Of a stretch of 64,000 nucleotides of DNA, positions 56,850-64,000 are shown piece by piece (positions within the stretch are counted from its first letter, which is position 1; each line of letters starts with the position of its first letter). Made by a program: the position numbers and the translations under genes. The DNA lies in NCBI GenBank assembly GCA_030549495.1, contig JAUIRK010000898.1:1426001-1490000 (forward strand). Reading direction: 5' to 3'. Under the pieces are notes generated by a model. It did no database searches, was not told the DNA's origin, and was given only the letters and a program-made list of their open reading frames with translations. The DNA is from Nectonema munidae. Its lineage: Eukaryota; Nematomorpha; Nectonematoida; Nectonematidae.

Positions 56850-58335
56850 AGTAAAATATGTTTTTCTTTGTATTTGTATTTTTAAACATCCTTGAAAACT
56901 TTTGCCCGATATAAAATCCATACATTTTAAACATGTTTAATACTGAAATCGTCAACCCATGTGCTATGAGATATTTGTCTTCAGTAGCGGACTAAAAAGG
57001 AGACCAGATGGCGATGGTTGTGTGCGCCATAATCTAGATGGCGCCAATTTTCTGCATATAACTGACTAATTTATTTGATTTATATTTTTAATTTTCATCA
57101 AGCAAAATTTCAAAAAAAAAGGATAAAACATATATTATTTAATTTTAAATTTGTTTATGACTGCAAATTAGTCTAATTTTAAAAAAGATTTAGACTTCCT
57201 GTACTTTGAAAGTAAGAGATGAGTTTTCATACTAAGAAAAGAGACCAACAATATCATTTGGACCTATATTTTTGCAAACTCCTTTTTTAAAATTATAAGA
57301 ACAGTCAATGAAAAACAAGAAATTCTTATAAATCCTCCAAAATTCCTTTGTAGCGAGGATGAAACCGGGACAATCCAGGAAAACTGAAAGATCTGGCAAC
57401 CGCTTGAGAAGTAAAAGTGTTTTTTGTTGAAATTCTATTACTTCATCATACAGTACTTGTGCCATATAATATTATCTTTGTTGTTTGTTTAATGCCACAA
57501 GGAAATAAGGTTATTTAGATGTATTGAAAATATTTCAATTTAATAAACTATTGTTACAAATGGCGTTATGTTTCTCATACACTTTCTCATTTTATATTTC
57601 TCCGTGTTGTTTTTTGATTCGTCACATCTTTGCGTCATCTGCTCATTTTACAAAAAGTTGATCTTTCATATCCGTTTTTTTTCTTTCGTGTTGTCGAATT
57701 GGCATACGTGATATCTCTGTTCCATGTTGGCTTTACAATTTTCTTTATTTTACACTTCTTCTATCACATTTGTTTTGATATTGTCCTCATTTCAACCGCG
57801 TTTCTATGTTTCAAAAGTAGTACTCTTCGTATTTTTCCTTTTATGACTTTGCTTTTGCTTCAAGGTTGAAAAAGTATTTGGATTCTCTTCAAGGACACAA
57901 TTCTATGAAGTTCCATATTTCAATTTTTCAATCCTATATGACTAAAAAAAATTTTCACAATTTTTGCTCTCCTGATATAACATTAGATGAACTTTTACCA
58001 AAAATATATTTTTTCAAGTATTATTTCTTTAGTTGATGAGAAAACCTCCCGCGCCTCATGTTACATTACCTTTTCATGTAGATGGTCCACAAGATACAAG
58101 AAATATATGTAATGACAGTGATATAAATAGCAATAAACAAAAATGAAGATATAAATATAACGTTTATGGTTTGTTATTTTCAAATATTATAAATAAAACA
58201 TCTGGCTCAGAGCTATTGATAAAAATTGTTTTCATAAGTTTTTATTATAAAAGTTTAGGAACATACATCTGTGTAAATTTTTGCATCATTCTTATAAAAT
58301 ATTCTAATTTTTTTAGGTTTAAAAATTATTTTACG
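56850..58335. other. Gene B large intron, 3' part
   Basis: AT-rich sequence. ATGGCG motifs cluster at 57007-57043 (GATGGCGATGG, TGCGCCAT, TAGATGGCGCC). TAGATGGCGTTAAT also occurs at 60827 and 62950 in the same intron. Open frames at 57232-57465 and 57630-57869 show no family features. Confidence 0.4.
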
Positions 58336-58346
58336 TCATATTAAAA

Positions 58347-60117
58347 ATGTCGTCTCAAACTAAAATGTCAAAATTTACTGTGAAAATGAACGGAAAAAAC
58401 TGGACAAAAAATTTAAAAGCAAATACTAAGCGTCGTCCTTGTATACCAGAACTGAAGGATAATATAAGTGAAACATTATGCTGAATGTCTTCAAACAAGG
58501 ATATAGTTGGAAGGTTCTTGGGACTTTATGATGAAATAAAAGGACGTCATGACCGAATAAAAAAATTTCTTTAGAAGTATTGAAGCTTTGGGAAAAGTTA
58601 AATTTTCCTGTTCTTTCCGAACAACAAGTGTCTGCAAAAATCAACAAACTTAATACCTCCTTTGAGAAATATAAAAAAAGACCTTCAAAAGAATATGAAG
58701 ACTATCTTTCTTTTCTTTTTGATATTACAAAAGCAAACAGTGATTGTCTCTGTAGTCAAGACAAAGAACTCTATAAAAAACAAAACAAATCAAAGGGAAA
58801 AGTAGGATATACAGCCTGCAAAATAGCAGCAGCTCTTCAATTCATCCATCAAAACGAATTAAGAGTACCTTTTTACCAGTCACAACAATTCAAAACGCTG
58901 CATTGGATTCAAGTGATAGTCAGGAACAAAGTAGCAACGATGAATACATTTTCGACAATCTCCAGGAAGAGTTTTTTACAGAAAGAAAAAGACGCCACTC
59001 GACATCTTCTGCTGCCAAACTTGTGTCGCAACACTCTCTTTCTACCCGAAAGTCTTCAAATATACTAAAAAGTCTTTCTAAGGAGGGTTTCAGTATACCA
59101 ACACCTTCTCAATCTGGGGTCTGGCGTAAAACAATAATCAATGGAAAAATAATTAAAAATCGCCTGAAGAAAAATTTTGTTTGCATTTTGATGGCAAAAA
59201 AATTGAAAAGAAAGAATATCAAGTTGTTTGCCTTACTAATACCAAAAGAGAACTACATCTTGCTATTTTACTTTGTTCAAGTGGAAGATCTCAAGATATC
59301 TTTGAATCACTTTATAATCTTATTTGTGAGTACAATGCATGGAGCAGTATTCAGGTGATTATTTCCGACACCACTGCAGTAAATACGTGATGTAAAAATG
59401 GTGTTGTCTTCAGGCTCCAAAAAAACCTTTGTAGAGAAAGGATTCAACAAGCCTCAATATATTGGCTGTCAGCATCACATTCTTGATCTTGTTTTACGGC
59501 ATGTTTTAAACTTTTTTTTTCCTACTCAGTCACAGTCACATGACATAAACTACGAGTTTATCGATAAGATTTTAAAAGACTACGATCAACTGAATAATAA
59601 ATATGCTGGTAGAGAAATGATTCCAAAGTTTGAAAAAATTTGTTGGAGAGATGACTTTAAGTTTCTCTTTGAGCTTTGCCAAGCCTACAAATTTTATAAA
59701 ACAAATAAAAAATGGCCGTTTATTAAATGGTGCAAACTACCATCTATTCATGCCGCACGATGGAATTCACGAGCTATTTTTGCACTTATTGCATTTTTTT
59801 TTCTTCCTAACTGGCGAACACAGTTAACTGTAGTTTGGGATTTTATTTCAACTACATGGTCACGGATTTGGTTTTCTAGCCAACACTATACAAAAACTGA
59901 TTATGAAGATCTTTTGTCAGCAGTAAACAAAACTAATTGTCTTAAAGCTGCTAAGTGCTTGCGTACTCACTGGAAAAGAGATGCATCTTATCTTGAAGTT
60001 CCACGGTCAAACATGTTAGCGGAACGAGCTGTAAAAGTGATGGAAGAACTTTTTTCAACTTGCAAAAAAGACAAATACCTTAACACTAAATTTAATAATA
60101 CAAATACACAGATCTAA
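58347..60117 (+). pseudogene. Divergent hAT-like transposase relic, family not named
   Basis: About 590 codons in order, broken by a TGA at about 58482, frameshifts near 58565, 58880, 59170 and 59410, and a stop at about 59388. The N-terminal half (LKLWEKLNFPVLSEQQVSAK, KINKLNTSFEKYKKRPSKEY) looks helical and MADF/Myb-like in texture. A Ser-rich linker follows (SSDSQEQSSNDEYIF). The C-terminal half carries LHFDGKKI (candidate first Asp), IISDTTAVNT (second Asp), IGCQHHILDLVLRHVL (C-x2-H), AARWNSRAI (R-W) and NMLAERAVKVMEELF (Glu). D, D, C-x2-H, R-W and E in this order is the hAT transposase layout, but the sequence is far from the other three hAT genes here. The C-terminal dimerisation block is not seen. 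It sits antisense to gene B in its large intron. Confidence 0.55.
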
Positions 60118-60119
60118 AG

Positions 60120-60915
60120 AATAGTTTTATCATTCTATATCATATGTAAATAAGTTTCTGTAATCCATCCACTCATAATACATAACTTTTCACGTGATTT
60201 TACTAGATGTTTGAGTTAAATATACTAACTTCTTATATAATGCAATTACCTATTTATTTTACTGTTTTGAAAGTTAGCTTACTAAAATAATAGTAAAAAT
60301 GAGGAAAGTAAATTTACCTTTATAAATAAGTAATGTTAACTAACTTATTTTCTCTTCCTTTCCTTTCGTTATTAAAACGAGAATGTTTTTACATGATTAC
60401 TTTATTCTTGATGAAACACATAATTTGGTTGCGCTTTTAAAAGAGCATATTATATATGAATGATATTTTTTATTTTCGATTAGTTTACATTTGTATTGAA
60501 AATTTTTTTGATAAATTATTTGAATTGAATATAATTAGTTGATTTTAGTATGATTATTCAATTTTAAAAATGATATACTTGAATCACATCTTAGGTTGAA
60601 TATTGAGAATTGAAATCAACGATAATGTCTTTAACCTTCGCTTTACAGACTCTATGGATTTTTTACACCAGAGTTTTTCGTGAAATATGATAATAGCAAA
60701 CAATATCAAAAATGATATGTAAATTTTCGATTAAATTCATTTTTTCATAAAAAGTAAAAATTAAGCCCATAAATCTGAAAAAAAATAATTATATGAAAAA
60801 AAGTTATTTTGTAGGTTTTTTGTTTATAGATGGCGTTAATAGTTTTAAATGTTAAAGATTTTTGTAAAAAAAACATTACTTTATTTGAAATTAGTCTACT
60901 TGTAATCTTATTTTT
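60120..60915. other. Non-coding intron sequence
   Basis: AT-rich. It contains TAGATGGCGTTAAT at 60827-60840, repeated at 62950-62963 on the other side of the piggyBac relic. No termini of the preceding hAT-like relic were found. Confidence 0.4.
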
Positions 60916-60918
60916 CCT

Positions 60919-62146
60919 TTACAGAGGTTCTTGGCTTGTGTGAGGTTGTACTTGCGAAAATCCGTAAAAAGATAAAAGATTCTTTATGCTTGTTGGTAAT
61001 TCAACCATGGAAGCTCGAACTTTCATACTATGTTTTTTTGGAATATAGGCACTTATTGCGACGTAATTTGAGTAAATTGTTCTACTTTCACATTCATTCA
61101 ATTTTAGTTCTTTTAGATACGGCGGTCTGAAAATTATTGGCAAAAATCTTTTGTTGGCCATAACTGTTCCACAGACGGATATCTTCTTACTTTGAGCCCA
61201 AACGGCTAGTTCATGCGATGTAAAGAATCTGTCAGTGTAAAGACCACAACCTGGGGGACCTTGCTTTTTTCAACCAACCTTTTAACAATTGATAAACCAG
61301 AAAAATAAGAGGAATCCTGTAAGCCAGATACATATATTTCAGGCATCATATAATAATAGTACTTCGAGATAATAAAATTTGATGCCATATCTACCATGTT
61401 TGTGAGGATCGTAAACTTTTACGGGACATCCTCCTCTGAAAGCCAGAAGTTGTTCATCTACTGTAACGGCTGAATGAGGAGTCCAAAACTTGGAAAAAAT
61501 ATTGAGAAAGTGGTTATGAATATAGCGAACAGGACTGATTTTAATATTTGGATCGCGAACTTCTTTATCATCAAATCTTATGAAAATATGAATAAGCGTA
61601 AACATTTGACGTCCAATAACAGCTCTCAGAAATGTACTTCCATAAGAAGAAAAAAGATCAGATGTTTTAATTTTCTGGTCACCATTTTGAACGATATAAA
61701 GCAGTAAAGCAAAATACGACAACAGGTATGCACTTGAAAACTTTTATAACAATGAATTAACTCCAGGTGCTTAGGGGAGTGGGATCTGAAAAAAAGTGCA
61801 AAATAAGAAAAAAAATTTTGTAAAAGAACTCACTCTTTAGCATTGTCATCTTATATATGTATTGAATAATTTCAGGTGTCAAGAATGAATTGAAAATTTT
61901 TAAAACATTTCACTCATTTTTACATCCTTTCTGGGGAGCAAGAGGAAAACGAGAAAAATATCCGATGGTCAAACTTTCAACTCTTCCCCTGAGAGTAGCT
62001 TGAGGTGACCAAGAATACTCTGTTGAGTCTGAGGCTACTAGATTATCATCCATTTCTTCAGAAATATGAAGTGAAGAATTAGAACAAGAAGAACGTGTGC
62101 TCGCTGCGCTTGAAGAAAAATTAGAACTTTCCTGAGAACTTGACAT
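60919..62146 (-). pseudogene. piggyBac transposase relic (PGBD4-like), second lineage
   Basis: From 62146: a Ser-rich acidic N-terminus (MSSQESSNFSSSAASTRSS-like, then SEEMDDNLVASDSTEYSW). Then SYFALLLYIVQNGDQKIK and RAVIGRQMFTLIHIFIRFDD, then AVTVDEQLLAFRGGCPVKVY with the first catalytic aspartate, RYGIKFYYLE, VSGLQDSSYFSGLSIVKRLV and, in a shifted frame, LYTDRFFTSHELAVWAQSKK with the second aspartate (usual D-N-F-F-T-S). Then VCGTVMANKRFLP and LKELKLNECESRTIY. The C-terminal quarter, including the third aspartate, is missing. The relic at 7325-7852 belongs to the same lineage and holds the part lost here. At least four frameshifts or stops. Confidence 0.8.
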
Positions 62147-62149
62147 AAT

Positions 62150-63395
62150 TCAAAACTAGAGAGGAAGTGTGAAGCAGAAGTATATGATGGATGATGAAAG
62201 TGAATGAGCAAAACAGTTGTAACAGATATGTTTATAATCAATAACACAAAGTTCAACTTCTTTCAGCCATCAATCAAGCATGTCATTAACATTTTTGTTT
62301 ATTGGGTATATAGCATTGTTATTATTTTCCTCATCAATAGTAAAGACGCGTGTACGGTTTCATATAATAAAGACAGAATATATTCTGTTGAAATCAAGAA
62401 AAATGTGCAATGCTTGTAACTAGAGACTTCGTGAATAAAATACCCATATCGTACGAGAGGAATGAGAAGAAACAGAAAAAGCAACTGTGATGCTTAATGT
62501 GCAAAAAACTATGCAGCGCATGATATAAAAATCACGTCAAGAACGACAAATGTGAAAATCTGAATCTTCCTCGATGTATCTGCTAAAAAGTTTTTGAGTA
62601 ACCGTTGCTATTCGAATCGTTATACCGTAAAATTACTTATAACACGTTGGGCCTTGTCAGTTTTTACAAATTTTCCTGACGTAAAAAGTCCGCCAACATA
62701 AGCAGACTGCAACGCGAATAAGCTATGCCATTGATGAAAACCGTTGACGCCCATAAAAGTTTTTACTGTATTTCATAAAAACTATTTTAAATTAAAAAAT
62801 ACTTAAGTTCAATACTCATCCTTAAAATTTTTTTGAATATATTTAGAAGCAATACAAATAGTATAAAAATTATAAAAAGGAAAAGGATTGAATTTTTTTA
62901 TCACTTCTATAAAATAAACCTTTACAAGAGTAGATAAAAAAATTCATTATAGATGGCGTTAATTTTTTTTCGATAAACTAAATTTTTTTATATTATCTAC
63001 TGAACTAAAAGAATTTTTCGGTTAAAAATCCTGCTACACAAAACTAAGTAAAACTTTGTATCTAAAAAAAGCTATAAAAATGTTCAAAAAAATTAGAGAG
63101 AAGACAAAAATATTGATATGTTATATAAGTATCGATAAAAGCCTTTTACTTGATTGCTATATCAATTAAATGTAAGTTGTGATATATAATACTGTCAATC
63201 AAGAAATTTTAGCGGAAGTTAAATTTTCGCTATTTGCCAGCCAAAAAAAGTTTGCGTAGTTTTATTTTCGCGAGCAATCATATATTTTCAAAATTATTTT
63301 CATATGTTAAACTTATTTTTCTATATTATTCGTGAAAATAAGAATATTGCCAAAATTTCATGCTTCTATAGTGAATGAGATATAAAGTAGGGAAA
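62150..63395. other. Gene B large intron, 5' part
   Basis: AT-rich sequence with TAGATGGCGTTAAT at 62950-62963. No gene recognised. Confidence 0.4.
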
Positions 63396-63399
63396 ATAC

Positions 63400-63614
63400 C
63401 TTTTGGAACGAAGACAAAGACAAAAAAAATAATTCCAGTAAATATTTCGATGCCTGCAGTTGAAAATCTTCTAGTATACGTTTTGCAGATGTAAAGCACA
63501 AGAACACTACTAGGAATTTCTATGAATCCTGTCAAAAACAAATTAAGGTGAAAGTTTCCACTCAAAGAGCTTATGCCAAAGTGAACTCCATAATAAACTA
63601 AGCCGTTTGTAAAC
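63400..63614 (-). CDS. SLC22 gene B: helices 7-9 exon
   Basis: 215 nt, acceptor TTTCTAG, donor GTATTT. Reads FTNGLVYYGVHFGISSLSGN, then LFLTGFIEIPSSVLVLYICK and TYTRRFSTAGIEIFTGIIFF, ending VPK plus 1 nt. Same length and phase as gene A 36862-37076. The following intron (56844-63399) is 6.6 kb and holds two transposon relics. Confidence 0.94.
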
Positions 63615-63668
63615 CTAGAAAGGAAGAATAAAAGTTGGTGTGTGATTACAGCAATTCATGCATCATAC

Positions 63669-63899
63669 CAGTTGAAAAAGATGTTTAAAGCATTTTTATA
63701 GAACCTTTCTGACTTCAACACTTTCCAAAAGATGCCCCTATCATCAACAACATTACTGGCCTTTATGCATTCAACGAGCCCTTTTACTTTTTGGATATCC
63801 ATGGTTCGCAATATTGTTGAGTTCTTCAGTAAAATTTCCAAAGCTTCATCATCTCTTTGGTGACTAAAAAGCCACCTCGAAGATTCGAAAACGTATTTC
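63669..63899 (-). CDS. SLC22 gene B: central cytoplasmic-loop exon
   Basis: 231 nt between a 51-nt and a 54-nt intron, both GT-AG. After the split Trp codon it reads KYVFESSRWLFSHQRDDEAL, with E-S-x-R-W-L as in gene A, then EILLKNSTILRTMDIQKVKG and, at the end, YKNALNIFFNW. No disruption. Confidence 0.94.
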
Positions 63900-63950
63900 C
63901 TATGAATTTAAGCACTAGTCATTAGGAATGATGAAATAAAAGAGCTATAC

Positions 63951-64000
63951 CAAAATATAGGAATTATCAAGATAGCAGGAAGTGTGATGCACAGCTGAAG
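63951..64000 (-). CDS. SLC22 gene B: helix 6 exon, cut by the window edge
   Basis: The last 50 nt of the window, read on the minus strand, give LQLCITLPAILIIPIFW with the Trp codon split before GTATAG. This matches the end of the gene A exon 36352-36520 (LQLCLTLPAILVIPLYW). The remaining 5' exons of gene B lie beyond the window. Confidence 0.9.

Noticed and set aside
1-64000. CRISPR arrays, operons, riboswitches or bacterial features
   Set aside because: Introns, a eukaryotic-type tRNA gene, LINEs, SINEs and piggyBac/hAT/Tigger elements show animal nuclear DNA. The two ~150-bp arrays have no spacer-repeat structure.

Overview
The window is strongly AT-rich, gene-poor nuclear DNA from an animal, most likely an arthropod. 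Its few host genes have GT-AG introns ranging from about 50 nt to more than 8 kb, and the rest is mostly decayed DNA transposons and LINE pieces. A spider or a crustacean would fit the mix of piggyBac, hAT, Tigger and Jockey/CR1-like elements and a tRNA-derived SINE. I cannot name the species from sequence alone.

Host genes: two SLC22-type (organic ion transporter, major facilitator superfamily) genes lie tail to tail. Gene A is on + (recognisable exons from 27586 to 50242; the first exon was not found). Gene B is on - (55000 to beyond 64000; its 5' part lies outside the window). The homologous exons that are complete in both genes have identical lengths (231, 215 and 182 nt) and identical phases, so the pair arose by duplication. 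The small introns stayed small, while two introns swelled with transposons. An intronless tRNA-Lys(CTT) sits just 5' of the first recognisable exon of gene A.

Layout. 1-5.4 kb: LINE fragments (RT, zinc-knuckle ORF1, endonuclease) around a nearly intact piggyBac transposase. 5.4-10 kb: a piggyBac C-terminal relic and fold-back repeats. 11-14.2 kb: two unrelated tandem arrays, both with a unit near 150 bp. 15-22.2 kb: LINE RT, a BED-finger hAT relic, a Tigger relic interrupted by a small MITE, and an internally deleted hAT. 23-27.4 kb: a SINE, unidentified coding-like fragments and a tRNA. 27.6-50.2 kb: gene A, whose introns hold a 1.5-kb non-autonomous hAT with an exact 8-bp target duplication, a piggyBac relic, MITEs, a hAT nested in another piggyBac, and a decayed gene of an unidentified repeated family. 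50.3-55 kb: the intergenic space between the two 3' ends, with TTAA-type MITEs and a 97-bp-arm hairpin. 55-64 kb: gene B, whose large intron holds a divergent hAT-like gene relic and another piggyBac relic.

The two transporter genes are the only clearly functional protein genes seen. The most unusual items are the hAT-like relic at 58.3-60.1 kb, the unidentified repeated gene at 45.9-47.5 kb, the shared-terminus hAT MITE family with subterminal G runs, and the TTAA MITEs placed just 3' of both transporters.
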